The notes beneath the pieces are model-generated. The model did not search any database. It was not told where the DNA came from and saw nothing but the letters and a program-made list of their open reading frames with translations. The translations under genes were made by a program, and so were the position numbers. A stretch of 64,000 nucleotides of DNA from NCBI GenBank assembly GCA_020726505.1, contig JAHLEZ010000021.1:806001-870000 (forward strand). The letters are read 5' to 3'. The stretch is from Leptodontidium sp. MPI-SDFR-AT-0119. Taxonomy: Eukaryota; Ascomycota; Leotiomycetes; Helotiales; Leptodontidiaceae. Positions 11,799 through 23,924 of this stretch are shown here, piece after piece; position 1 is the stretch's first letter, and every line of letters begins with the position of its first letter.

Positions 11799-14516
11799 AT
11801 GACGGACGTAGAACCACGTGTAAAGAGACGAGCCGCTAAGGCCTGTGAACTCTGCCGGAGGAGGAAGGTTGGTACTGTCCCTGCCACCCTTGTATCAACT
11901 CTGAGTCTTGTTGTCTAGATGAAATGCGACAACGAGGAGCCTCGGTGCACGAATTGCAAGTACGTCTTTTGGCTCCAGGCAGCTGAATCAAGCTGTTCAG
12001 AGGTGGGCGTGAGTTGCTGATGTTGAATTAATGTAGACTTTATGGCAAGGATTGTCAATACTCAGAATTACCAAAAAGGGCCAGGTACTTTTACTTATCC
12101 CTTCTGTAACGGGCATCACTTTCTTAGTTTTCTCATTGTGCTCCAAATTGCCAAACAACTACATGTAGTTCTTTTTCAGCATGACACTAAATTTATGTAG
12201 GGCATCTCGCACTCATGTCGCCCAACTGCAAGAAGAAAACCGTCGTCTTCAAGCCCGATTGAGTGTCGGCCCCTCAAACTCGGCCTCTGGCAACCATGAG
12301 ACAAGTTCCCCTTCAGTCTTGGCCAACGAATCTGTTAGAGTTGAAAGTACACATCCAACAGACGAACCCATGGGTAATGAACTCCACCGAACCTCAATTG
12401 TCGAGCCCTCACTTTTGGCACCAAACGCCCATCGAAATGAAGCTTACAGTGGTCAATCGAGCTATTACGGACGTACAAGTGCCTTATTTGATGAGGATTC
12501 ATCTGATCGGAGAGGTGTGAGAGTGCGGGGCTTGGCATCTGAATCTACCAGACGACAACTCATGGGCGAAGCGGCACATCAGCGTATTAATTTACTTCTC
12601 AGACTTGATGCTTAAATACTGATTTACTGTAGGACAACTTGAGACACTGAATTATAGATCGGGAAAGTTGGATTTTGATGGCATCACCCCGGAGGTTGGA
12701 ATGCACCTCTTGTCACTGCACTGGAATCGTCAACATCACTCACATCTCATCACCTATCGGCCTGCCTTCATGCGAGATATGGCCAGCAAAGGCCCATACT
12801 TTTCGAAGCTACTACTCAATGCCATATATTTTGGCAGCTGCAAGTTCTCACCAAGGGAAGATGTCAAAGGAATGCACACACAGTTCCGCCAGAGGGTGCG
12901 GGAGTTGCTCGGCGGAGCGTTGGACAAGAGTGAAATCACAACCATTCAAGCCATGCTCGTCATGACCAATTCTTTGTTTGCCCTCGGTGATGAACGAAGT
13001 GCTGCTTGGATCTATGCTGGGATTGCATTTCGCATGTTGATAGATCTTGGTGCACATCTGGACAGCCAAACTCCAAAAACCACTGAGGAAGATCTGGAAA
13101 TACGGCGTCGCGTGTTTTGGGGAGCTTTTGGTAAGTCAGGACAGAAGCAGGGGGCATTTAAACTGAATCCTTCCAGTTGTGGACAAAATTCAATCCTTGT
13201 ATCAAGGTCGGCCAGTCAGTATCCAGGAGGCAGATATCCGAGTTCCGATTTTATTCCAAGATCAATACGAAGAGCTTGAGGAATGGCAGCCTTTCGCATA
13301 TCCCGAAACACAGAGATACCACGGCTCGCCGGCTTACAGTATTTCGACATTCACAGAGCTCTGCAAGCTCAGTGTCATCATGAACGCAATTTTGACCAAT
13401 GTGTACGGAGTCAAGAGTGCCAAAAGGGCACCCGAGCAGCTTGCTGAGGATCTCGAGAATATGCATCTTGATCTCAAGAAGTGGAGAGATGCACTGCCAG
13501 AGCATCTTGTATTCGATCCACTCGCTAGGGGCGCAGCGGTACCACCACCTCATGTTCTTTCACTCCAGTATGTTTCCTTTACCCCCAGGCTTCTCTGCTG
13601 ACCTTTGCAGCTCCATGTTCAATGTTCTACTTATACTCCTTCATCGACCGTTTGTTTCAGAAGGACATCTTCATTCCACGTCGCGTTCAATTCCCGCTAA
13701 TTCATTTGTCGTTTGTGCTCAAGCGGCGACAAGAATCGTTCAACTTCTCCGTACTTACGAGAAAACTTTCTCTATCAGACACGCACCTTACCTAATTGCA
13801 TACGCAACTTACGTTTCTGCCACAATCCACGTCAGAATAGCTGCTCAGCTCGGACCTGGATCGGAGGCCTATACGTGCTTGCGAACGTGTCTTAATGTGT
13901 TTATGAAGAACCAGGAGACAAACTGGGTACGTTTAGCCCCTTCATAATACACCACAGTCTGTAAATTTCCTAGTATGATGTTTAACAATCGTCTAGGCAG
14001 CCAGACGAGCGCAAAGCGTCATTGTAAATCTCATGAAGAAGATGAATATTGAGCTCGCGGCCGACGAAGAATTAACACCAGCCGCAGCCCCACCAACTTC
14101 AGTTGACCCCTCAGTCAGTGGCAACATGGAAGGCCAAACGACATTCAGCAACCCGCATACTCCACACGATTCGGGGCTGGGAAGACCTGAGTCGAGCAGT
14201 CTGCCTCCGCCTCACGACCCCATCGTTGACCTTGACATGGACGCCATTATCAGTAGCTTCATATTTGCCCAGCAGCCTCAATCATACAACCAGAGCGATG
14301 GATTCGCTCCGGTTTTCAACAAAACTAATCACGAGGGAGTGCCTCTAGATCATTTTGATCAGAGGATCGACGATGGGTGGAATATGTTGGATTTTGGGGT
14401 TGATGGCCCTTTCGATGATACTCTCTTTGGTATGTTACCGTATTCTTTTCGGTAGACTGTTTTTGCTTACAGATCCAGGATTCAACGGTCCAGCATTAGA
14501 TGGAATGTGGCAATAA
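11799..14516 (+). CDS. Zn2Cys6 transcription factor with fungal-specific TF domain
   Basis: Nine exons: 11799-11867, 11919-11959, 12037-12084, 12201-12583, 12633-13130, 13177-13567, 13611-13926, 13997-14429 and 14473-14516. The binuclear cluster is assembled across introns 1 and 2: CELC, then RRRKMK, Cys, DNEEPR, Cys, TN, Cys, KLYGKD, Cys, a perfect C-X2-C-X6-C-X6-C-X2-C-X6-C, followed by a basic KRAR linker and a short coiled segment (VAQLQEENRRLQARL). The middle domain is the Fungal_trans type (ITPEVGMHLLSLHWNRQH; RRRVFWGAFVVDKIQSLYQG; LLILLHRPFVSEG). The C-terminus is acidic and probably the activation region. The start is the Met ten codons before the first basic residues. It lies head-to-head with the tricarboxylate carrier and upstream of the PrpF isomerase, so it is a plausible pathway regulator. 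Confidence 0.9.
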
Positions 14517-15064
14517 ACTACAGCAAAGCAAGGCCGCAATGTTCTTGGTAAGACTTTCTATGGAAGAAACTTCAACAGACAGTAGAAAGCAAATTATTGA
14601 GACTTCACGAAAAGCTGTTTTCCATACAATCCGAGTTTTCATTTGGCTTGTTTCCCAATGAAGTCTGTGACTTCTCGCCACTTCGCTTACCCAGGGATGT
14701 GTCCGAAGTCCCATCCCACGGCAAGTAGCCTTCCGCGGCAACTAAACACCCAAATCCAAACGCGGAACCAGGATGTGATATTCTCAGCCTCAAAGGTACC
14801 GATGTTGTTCCTTGGGCTCTATGATTTCATATCCGTGGCATATGCGAACACTTCAAAATTAGAAGTGGATCCTGTGGACCACGATATATGATTCCGCTAT
14901 ACGGCAAGGGTGAAAGGATTTCCCTCTATCTCAAAGTATTTCCATCTTCTGCAAAACTGCAGATCATGTCCACAAGGGCTTTCAAAGCCGTATCTCACTA
15001 CATCCATTTTCCCTCCCGTGCTCGATTACCAGATTTTCCATTCTTTCCTGCACTTCCAGTCAAC
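14517..15064. other. intergenic, PrpF promoter region
   Basis: Upstream region of the PrpF gene. It holds a CCGCGG word at 14733-14738 resembling half of the operator-like palindrome at 11647-11669, and an in-frame upstream ATG at 14966 that could lengthen the PrpF protein. No other gene seen. Confidence 0.45.
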
Positions 15065-16347
15065 ATGGAGCAACAAGCACGAACTCGCCGGCTGCTTCCT
15101 TCGGTGATGATGAGATGCGGAACTTCCAAAGGATTGTTTCTTCATCGTCGAGACCTGCCTCAAGATCAATCGCTCTGGAGTAATGTCTTACTGTCCGCGA
15201 TGGGGTCACGAGATGGGGATTCAAGACAGCTCGATGGTGTCGGAGGCGCGACATCAACAACCTCCAAAGTCGCGATTGTGTCGAAATCGACCCGGCCTGG
15301 AATCGACGTTGACTACACATTTGCTCAAGTTGGTGTTGGTTCAAGTAAAGTGGACTTTTCTGGGAACTGTGGAAATATCTGCTCGGGAGTTGGACCATTT
15401 GCTCTTGACGAGGGGCTGGTTGAGCCGGGCAACGGCCAGACAGAGGTATGTTGTGTAAATATCTGAAGACTTTCGACTTTCGACTTAAACTGATAGATAA
15501 GTAGATGGATGTCCGAATTTTCAATACCAACACCTCAAGAGAGATTGTTGAGACCATAAAAATTGGACCTGATGGCAAGTTCTGTGAGTTTGGAGATTAC
15601 CGCATCGGCGGGGTCAAAGGAACCGCATCCGAGATCGAAGTCGCTTTCATAAACCCAGCTGGCAGCATGACTGGCAAGCTTCTACCAACCGGTCTTCCCC
15701 AAGAAACTCTCAATGCATCGTCCACTCCCGGCATGGAACCCTTCACAGTCAACGTCTCAATGGTCGATGCTGCAAATCCGTTTGTCTTTGTTGATGCCTC
15801 GACTATGCCGAAAACCTGGCAATCCCTGGATCGAAATGACCCTATGGCTCTGGAGATTGTCGAAATCATACGTCGAATAGCGGCTGTTAGAATGGGTTTA
15901 GCGAGAGACGAGGCTTCTGCCAGTCAAGTTCGAGGAACTCCAAAGATCGCTATTCTTTCTCAGGCAGAATCTCGTACTCACAACGATACAACTCCAGATA
16001 TTCATGTCACGTCATATAGCATGGGGAAAATGCACCCAAGCTTCCAATTGACGGGCGCTGTCTGTTTGAGTGCCGCCATCAGTATACCTGGGACGGTTGC
16101 CTCAGATATCGCCGAAAGGCAAGATTATCCCACCCCACCAGGCACTCCTGACGAGGGACTTGAGGGAGTCATTTCTGCCAAAAGTGGAGGCTTTGAGAAA
16201 CAGGTGGTTTTAGAACATGCAAGCGGAGAGATCACAGCGCGAGTCAAGACACGGGAGGATAGTATGGAAGGGCTTGTGGTGGAAAGTGTCACTGTTTCGA
16301 GGACAGCACGGCGACTATTTGAAGGCAATGTTTTGATAAATGTTTAG
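15065..16347 (+). CDS. PrpF-family isomerase (aconitate/methylaconitate isomerase-like)
   Basis: Two exons, 15065-15445 and 15505-16347, with an intron at 15446-15504. The protein has 407 residues from the Met at 15065. PrpF proteins have a diaminopimelate-epimerase fold and move double bonds or cis/trans geometry in aconitate-like acids. The Ustilago maydis aconitate isomerase Adi1 belongs here. Family signatures seen: MRCGTSKGLFLHRRDLP near residues 16-32, FSGNCGNICSGVGPFA near 98-113, VRIFNTNT right after the splice, and GSMTGKLLPTG. The reading frame stays open upstream; starting at 14966 would add 33 residues (MSTRAFKAVSHYIHF...) rich in Arg/Ser and possibly a mitochondrial presequence. 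Neighbours are a C6 regulator, a tricarboxylate carrier and an MFS transporter. The substrate (cis-/trans-aconitate, methylaconitate or another) is not determined by the sequence. Confidence 0.88.
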
Positions 16348-17105
16348 ACCGGTCAAAGATAGAAACACATATCCATTTTACATCAATCAATCGTATTAGG
16401 TAGCCCATTAATAAACGTCATGTGTAATTTAAGCAAAAGCATGAGCTGTAAACATCAGATTTAACTCTACTTGAAGACAAAATAGACTCAAAAAGCTCAC
16501 GGTTATCTGGTATAGATTGAAATTATAGATTTTGGATACTCATGCTCGAACATTAGCGATTTGGCATCGTCATTTACGGATCTGCGTTGCATATCCGGTC
16601 CAGTATTCAACAATTGTTCCACATCGCTTCCCGAAAGTGGAATGTCAACATCACATACCCGTGGAACACAACATCCCATGGGATCTTTCCCTCCCCGAAG
16701 CAAAGACAGCAATACCGAATTCCAAACCTAAACTCAATGCCAACCCCAAACCCCGCACTTTGCAGCTTCGATCCAAGCCCAGCCCCAAGCCATCGGATCC
16801 CCATCTTCCTATGACAGTACAAGGATTTTCAACTAGCTCGGATGTCTTTTCGTGGGGTAGAGTTTTCCCCAGATGCCGTCGTGCATGACTTTTTCAATCG
16901 CCGCTCGCGCCGATTTTCATGGACCGACTGACTGTCATAACTGAGATGTATAAAGAATAGAAGGAAGTCCAGAGGAATTTCTTTTCTCCAGCTCCAGTTT
17001 CATCGAAATCAACTCGCTTCACATCTTCATCCTTCAACTACCTCTCGTGACCTCAGAACAGTTGGACGACAAGTCTTGTGCAAACTTCAATCGCAGACAG
17101 CAAGA
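16348..17105. other. intergenic, MFS promoter region
   Basis: Contains the PrpF 3' flank and the MFS gene 5' flank. A pyrimidine/CA-rich leader precedes the ATG at 17106. No CCGCGG palindrome like that at 11647 is visible here. No gene supported. Confidence 0.45.
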
Positions 17106-18770
17106 ATGGCGACTCACGATAATTCCGATAGCAAAAGCATAACCAATGAGAAGTTGGACGCCGTTCACGTCGAAAACGGCGTGGCTGAACAGCATGACAT
17201 TTGCACCCCAGAGGAAGTGCAGGGGAGATACCCGCTACTTCGTGATCTAAACAGGGACCAGATGGCCTCATTGAACAAGAAGGTCTTGCGGAAGCTGGAC
17301 TGGAGATTGATGCCCACCATCACCATCATGTTCTTGCTCAAGTAAGTCAGAGTCATTGAATGAGGGTGATTTCAACGCTAACACGTTGTAGTTACTTGGA
17401 TCGAATCAACGTCTCCAATGCCAGACTCGCAGGCCTTCAAGAGGATCTGAACATGTCGGACACAGTCTGGAATGCCGGTATTTCGACTTTCTACGTCGGA
17501 TACCTCGTTGGCCAGTTGCCTGGCAATTTGTGGCTGGCGAAGGCAAATCCTAGCTGGTTCCTCCCTTCGATGATGTTGGCTTGGAGTGCGGCAACTATCT
17601 CTATGCCTGCAATGACTTCGTAAGTTCCTATTACCGCGTATTTGACACACTGCTAACAAAATGTAGAGGGGTTGGCTTCTGCATTTGTCGATTCTTCATC
17701 GGACTCACCGAAGCACCATTCTTCCCAGGTATCACACTCATGACATCGTCCTGGTATACCAAAGAGGAGAATCCAATGCGCATGGCTATTTGGCACGCTG
17801 GAAACACCATATCCAACATCATCTCCGGCTTCTTGGCAGCTGCCATCCTCGAGAATATGGATGGTATCGCAAATCTACATTCTTGGCAATGGTTCTTCCT
17901 GATTGAGGGAGCTGCATCCATCCTGGTTGCTTTGATTGCATTCTTCCTCTTGCCAAACTGGCCCACGAATACGAGATGGTTATCGGAGCAAGAGAGTGAG
18001 ATGGCGCAATACCGAGTCGTTCTGTCGAATGGTGGACATGATGAGGGTGTCGGTGGTACCTGGGACGGCCTCAAGGCAGCTGCTTTAGATCCTTTCACTT
18101 GGTTGTTCTGCGGCATGCACTTCTCCCTCATCAATGCTCAAAGTTTCAAGGATTTCTTCCCGTCGGTATGTATTAACTATATCTTGCAAGGATTCGTAGT
18201 TCCACGTTAATGTTGCATCAGATCATGAAGACTTTCGGATTCAGCAAACTGAACACCTATCTCGTCCAAGCCCCACCATATGCCATCGCCTATCTTACTG
18301 CCTGTCTCTGCGCCTATTCCTCTGGACGATTCGGCGAATCGTGCTATCACATCATCGTACCTATTGTGGCCTCAGCAGTCGGGTGTATCACCTTGATCTC
18401 AACTCTCAACGTCCCAGCTCGGTACATCGGTGCTATCTTGCTTGTCAGCGGTACCTACAACGGGTTAAATCTTCAACTCTCATGGGAAACCAACCTTGTT
18501 CCTTCGCCCAGAAGCAAAAAGGCAGCGCTCATTGCGATTGCCAACTGCGTCAGCCAGACAAGTCATTGGTTTAGTCCATACTTCTTCCCTACCAGTCAGG
18601 AACCTTACTACCGTTTGGGAGGTGGTTTGATTCTGTTCGGTTGTGTCTGCACAGTTCTGTTGTGTTTCGCGATCAAGTGGAGAGTGATGAAACTTAACAA
18701 GGTTCTTGATGAGCAGGAGGGCTGGACAGAGCACAGCGGGAACGAAAAAGGATGGAGATTCATGTCCTAA
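17106..18770 (+). CDS. MFS transporter, anion:cation symporter (Dal5/allantoate permease type)
   Basis: Four exons: 17106-17341, 17392-17619, 17667-18165 and 18222-18770, total 1512 bases, 503 residues. Each intron is about 47-56 bp with GT-AG ends. The first membrane segment continues into YLDRINVSNARLAGLQEDL, the hallmark of the Dal5/Tna1 branch, followed by VGYLVGQLPGNLWLAKANPS, CRFFIGLTEAPFFPGITLMTSSWY and the central cytoplasmic loop with LPNWPTNTRWLSEQE. About 12 membrane helices are expected, in the plasma membrane. Family members take up organic anions such as allantoate, nicotinate and related carboxylates. Placement next to the PrpF isomerase and the tricarboxylate carrier suggests a carboxylate substrate. 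I chose the ATG at 17106 over the in-frame one at 17076 because the hydrophilic N-terminus is already the usual length. Confidence 0.9.
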
Positions 18771-19527
18771 ATTTCTTCGGGATTCATATAGGGAGAGGGA
18801 GCAGCTCAAAGTATAAGCAGACGATGTTGTGGACCAGTTCTAACGAGTAATGAATATTTCACATTAGAAGTACATATCTTAGGTGGTAGAATCAGCAGTT
18901 CACGATACATTACATTAGTCTGCATAGTTGCAAATCCATTCCATTCCATTCTATTCTCCTATACACCAAATTGGATCCTCAACTAAGTATCCAAGAAGTC
19001 TCAACAGAGATCTTCGACCTTAACTAAGGTTTGAAAGATTGAACCTAGGACTGTTCAAAAACTTAGATCTAGAGACTTGATAGTCAAATTCTCTTGTCTA
19101 GCTTAGATTGTGGGTTTGGAAGCTAAAAACTTGCTCCAAAAATACCTTGTCAATTGATTGAAGGCCAAGTCTTATGCCAAAATTCATGATGAAGGACTAT
19201 CAGAATGTCCTTTGACGCAGGGCTGAGAAGCCTCACTAAGCTGCCAGGCTTTCTATTCGAAGTTAGTGTGTGCCAGGCTGAAGAATGCCTTGCCGCCTGT
19301 GGCTTGAAGTCAGCTGAACAACCACCAACCAACCACCATCGTCAAGCCACCTGAACTCAAAAGTGGCGAACCGCAAAACTAACATTTATACCTTTCACAA
19401 CAAGGAACTGACGTCGCGGCAATCTTGTTTATCAATACGATGATTCTCCTCTGAGCTGCTCTCCTGTGACATCTCGCAGCAGAGCCGTCGCTCATCTAGT
19501 GAAGATAAACGCACTGTTGGTATCAGG
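18771..19527. other. intergenic, nothing recognised
   Basis: Contains short CATTC repeats (18935-18955) and AG/CT-biased DNA. No gene or RNA supported. Confidence 0.45.
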
Positions 19528-22500
19528 ATGGATATCGCCGGGTCAGCCGTCGGGATTATTTCCCTAGGAATACAACTTTGCAACGGTATCATATCATATT
19601 ACAACGGTTACAGAGGACAAGACGCAGATCTTGACAAGACTCTCCAGAGCCTCGAAACTCTGAAGGGACTCCTCATCAGCCTCGATGCACCCCTGAACGG
19701 ATTAGCTTCTTCGTCCCAAGCATTCATAGCACCGGCTGTGAATGTAGAAGAATGCATCACGCAGTGTAATACGAGCCTGGTGGAGTTGCAGAAGTATCTG
19801 GACAAATGTCGCGACGTCCTTCCTGCCGGTTCCGAGTCGAAACGGAGCCTAGGAGATACGTTCAAGATCCAAGTCAAGAAAGCCCTGTTCCCATTTCGGA
19901 GAGACTCTCTCGATTCGCTGAAGGATAATGTTGACCGCGTGATGAAGAATCTTAACACGGTAATCGATATTCTGCACTTGTCTGAACGCTATTTTTCCGC
20001 TGACTGGCTGATCGCTGACTTTGAAGCAGGAATGTGAGCTTCTCAACACATGAGCAGCTATTTGTCTTGGCCGACACCTCGGTTCTAGAGGGAGTCAAGC
20101 AAGCGGAGATTCAAGAGTCTTTAATTCGAGTTGAAACACATGCTCAATCAACAAGCTCGTCGATCCCAGAACTCACCGCTGGGATTGCGAGGTCCACATC
20201 CTTCTTGGAAACAAATCTACCCAGCATCCAAGAGAAGATATCAGGCATCTCGAACGATATTCCAAAGCTCGAAGCACAGATCCTCCTCATCCCCCAGAAA
20301 GTAGAGGAGCTTCTCACCACTCGGCAATCGAGTCTTGAGGAGAGATATCATGCTCGATTTCAAAATTTGGTGTGTGTATTTTCAACAGATTTGATAGCTC
20401 ACTAAAGCGTAACTAGGAGACCGAGTTTAACAGGTTCGCACAAAGCGCCATGGGAAACCCTAGCTTCACTCGCGCTTTGCTCGATGACAGTGTAGAGGCG
20501 GAGAAAGCGTCCGAACGGCCAACAGGCAGGCTGACGTTGTCTTGTTCTTGTCGTCCTACCATTGACCGAGGCAGAACAACAAAACTCTACGGGCCATTCA
20601 TCATGTTCAGAGGGTACTCGAGCAAGAGTTTGCACTCCAAAGCCTGTATATACTGGGACAGGCCACAGAAGCAAGATGTCTTTGGTCTCCAGCTGCGATT
20701 CTCGAATAGCCTGTTACAAGGTATAGTTGGAACCTCAATGTCGATGATTCGAGGAGCGGTGGATATTCCATAGCTCCCAGTATCCACTTCCGACCAGTGG
20801 TACCCCCTGACTCTCCGGGATTCGCCCTTATTAGCCAGATCTCAAGCTACTACATCTTCTTGACTCCAAGTGAGACAGATACCGCAGAGCTTGGGGCTTA
20901 TTTTGAGGATGTTTTGTTGCAGTTGCGGAAGGCGTTTGCTGATAAATCGGCTTCTGTGTTTGACACGGATATTTTAGGAAACAATCTACTTCATGTGAGT
21001 TTTATTAGTGATGCTAAAGTTTTGAATTTGGGCTTGTGGCTTACCATCTTCAGGCTGCATGTTCAGTGTTCCATGACGGCCCAGGGTTTGGATCTGGAGG
21101 GCATGTAGTCATGGAAAAGTTCGGGCATCTATTAGCACCAAGCTACCGGCGGTTTTTAATCGACCTATGTACCCTCATGATCAACTGTGGAGCTGGTGTG
21201 AACGAACCCGACATTTTCGGAAAGTATGAGCGACCCTTGCTAGCAGTTCAAACTTTCAAAGCCAGCTAACAGGTCACTGTCTAGATATCCTCTGGATATC
21301 ATGGTAGACTCCACAGTAGTGCAACGTTGTTTCGACTCCGATTACGCTTCCATGAGTGTCGACCTAGCGAATGCCGGAGCTAAACTTTCAAGCATGTGCT
21401 ACAGAAATCTGGGAGTGTACAGGAAGTGGTCCTCGTCAACGGGGCCACAACATACCAGGCCAAGCGTCAATATTGCTCGATACCTCGCCTCTGTACAGAT
21501 CCCCGAAGACATAACAGAAGGTGCGCCATCTGGCCCAGATCGTTTCCTCATTTATAGTTGAATCTGACATCTGGACAGTCTTCCGTTGCGGTGCCCTCTG
21601 CCAAGCAGTCTTGCACCGATCCGAAGAGCGAGTGAAAACCCTCCTGGTGAAGTATCCAGAAGCATGCAAACTCGAAAGAACAGTCTTAGGGCAGACCCCT
21701 CTTCACGCCGCCATCCGATGGCCATCAGGGCTGAGGATACTCTTAGAAGCCTTCCCTGACATGATTGAAATTCCAGATAACAGCGGCGCGCTGCCGCTCA
21801 CCTACGCATGCTACCTGCAATGCGAAGAATCCGTCGCTATCCTCCTAAACGCCGACTCGCCTCTAGACAGCGGGCTGTTTTCCGGGGATAGTCACGCCCT
21901 TTACGCAGCGATACAAATGCCATCCCCATCCATCAAACAACTCATCATCGCCACTCTCGCAAACCGCAGACGACGTCTCCTAGATCTCGCACTCACCTCT
22001 CTAGGTCCTAAGCGTCTAGAATCCCTAACTCCAAATCTAACATCCGAACACGTACTCGATGCCGACGGAGAAAGAGTCTACGACGAGCTAATCTCCCACC
22101 ACATTCCAGTCCCCAACGCCCTCTCAACACTCACCGGCTCGGGAACCGTGTACCACCGCATCTATGTCGAAGGCTGTCCCGGTGCCGCCGAAATAGCAGA
22201 GATGTTCCACCAGGCTGGGTTTCAAGACTTGAATTCTCCAGACTGGAAAGGTCTTACGCCTCTGATGACCGGACCTTCCAGGTACTCGTTTATGCATTTC
22301 CGGGATTATCTCCAGTACACGACGTGGCTTGCTCTCAACGGTGCAGAATGGGACCGGAAGGCCGTTCTCTGTTCAGACAGCGATAACTACAACGAAAACG
22401 CCATCGACAACGACAGCGGGAAAACCGTCCCCGAGGCGGCTGCAGTGCACTACGTAGCCTATCGCCTAGGCCAAGCAATCCGCACGAACTTCTCCCAGGA

Positions 22501-23220
22501 CTCAGGCGTGCTAGAAACCTTCGGGTCGGGCGTAAATGCCCAGAACCCCAATTACTCACTCCTAGGCTCCGTATGTGTCCAAACCGATTCGCATACCTGT
22601 CAATGCGCGTGTTCGTTCAGCGACTTGGCATGTATCCCCGCCGTCATCCTCTTACGCAGTATGGGTCAGCTCGAAGAAGCCACAAGCGATATTCACGACA
22701 TGGAAAACAAGCAAGCCGAAGAAACGAGGCAACTCCTGTGGAAATTCACCGTCAATTGGCTAAGCAGATATCTGGAACTGAAAGGAGAGAATCGATTCGT
22801 CGTCGCGGTTAGTATACTCCGCTTCCTCACTTTTGAGAAATTGGAATTGCGCCATACCTGTTGTATCTTAGATGATGGGGATATGCTTCATGAGCAAGCT
22901 ACGTTTACTAGACGGGATGAGGAGGAGGTTAGGGAGATTCGGGATGAGTATAGAGAGGGGATTGCTCAGCTTGAGGAGCTGGTGGATGAGTTTGTGATGA
23001 AGTATGTGGAAGAGGGGATGGAGTTGCGGGATTTCTTGGAGGGGTATTGGATGCATAGGATGGGTGAGGTGTTAGGCCTGGACGGGTTGATGCGGATGAA
23101 TTAAGGCGGATCGAGGAGTTGGGAATTGTGTTTGAGGATTTGAGCTTGGTGGGTGCGTGTGGTGATGGTTTGTCAGATAGAAATGAGTGGGAAACTGAGG
23201 ATGAAGACAACGCCAATTGA
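19528..23220 (+). pseudogene. ankyrin protein with fungal helical N-domain; two probable frameshifts
   Basis: The N-terminus (MDIAGSAVGIISLGIQLCNGIISYY) is the helical domain found at the start of many fungal STAND and ankyrin proteins (PigL_N-like), followed by a coiled region, a conserved mid domain and degenerate ankyrin-like units (GQTPLHAAIRWPSGLRILL; GALPLTYACYLQ; GLTPLM). Exons: 19528-19979, 20030-20369, 20417-20994, 21054-21223, 21285-21520 and 21579-23220. The total is 3418 bases, two short of 1140 codons. One base is missing near 20757, where the frame must change between SMSMIRGA and GGYSIAPSIHF. Another is missing near 23082, where the frame changes before DADELRRIEELG and an acidic tail ending at 23220. 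Without corrections the last exon stops at 23104 and exon 3 stops at 20771-20773. A 53-bp intron at 20721-20773 could hide the first break but would delete conserved residues. Function unknown; possibly self/non-self recognition. Confidence 0.7.
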
Positions 23221-23249
23221 ATGCTCACCTAACGCTGAGGAATTCAAGA

Positions 23250-23675
23250 CGAGGTGGGCCAATTTCGTCTCCGGTGAAGTGAGTTACCTTACTACTTATA
23301 CAATTCACTTTCAAGATCAAACCTGTCCCCTTAGCTGCCACCAGAAACACCCTCCTGAAGGCCCTGTAAGGCTGCCTATAACGAACCCCTAAGAGGCGAG
23401 AAATAGTGTATTGTTCGGGCTGTAGTACGCTGTTCAAATCACTAATGACCCTGCTATACGTTTTTAGGCTTAGCGGCACATGAGGTATAGAAGGGTGCTT
23501 ATGGCAGTTAATGGGATAGCTTGCCCAAGCCTGAGCTCGGCTCTTTCTTAAATTCAATGTCCTGAAATGATTTAGAGACTTTAAATCGGCTCTCATTTAT
23601 AGATAAAAGAGAGCGATTATTAATCACTTACCTAAGTAGTCTTTACTTTACCGGAGACGAATTTGGCCCACCTCG
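23250..23675. mobile_element. MITE-like element with 30-bp terminal inverted repeats
   Basis: Left end 23250-23279 (starts CGAGGTGGGCCAATTTCGTC) and right end 23646-23675 are inverted copies with two mismatches over 30 bases. The interior (about 366 bp) is AT-rich with no intact ORF. I see no convincing target-site duplication next to the repeats, so the superfamily is undecided. It sits just downstream of the ankyrin gene and upstream of the permease 3' end. Confidence 0.7.
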
Positions 23676-23924
23676 GGATATCTACAACGGCAAGAGGGTT
23701 CACTCGTCGAGATATTATTAAATGACTCAGTATCTAGCTTTCTATCGCTAGCAAAAGCCTACCACTCAACAGCCGGACTGTAGTAAATGTACGGTGTGCC
23801 AGGTAAGCAGTAAGTAAAACCCTAGAATCTCGCTTGATGAACCTCCTTCCTCCACTTTTTACGTAAATCCGTAAACAAACCCTCCAAACCACCCCTAAGG
23901 GAAGATCTCCAAGTTCCAACCCTC

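Noticed and set aside
22335..22812. Alternative ORFs inside the ankyrin gene
   Set aside because: Arg/Ser-rich shadows; the conserved frame continues through the region.
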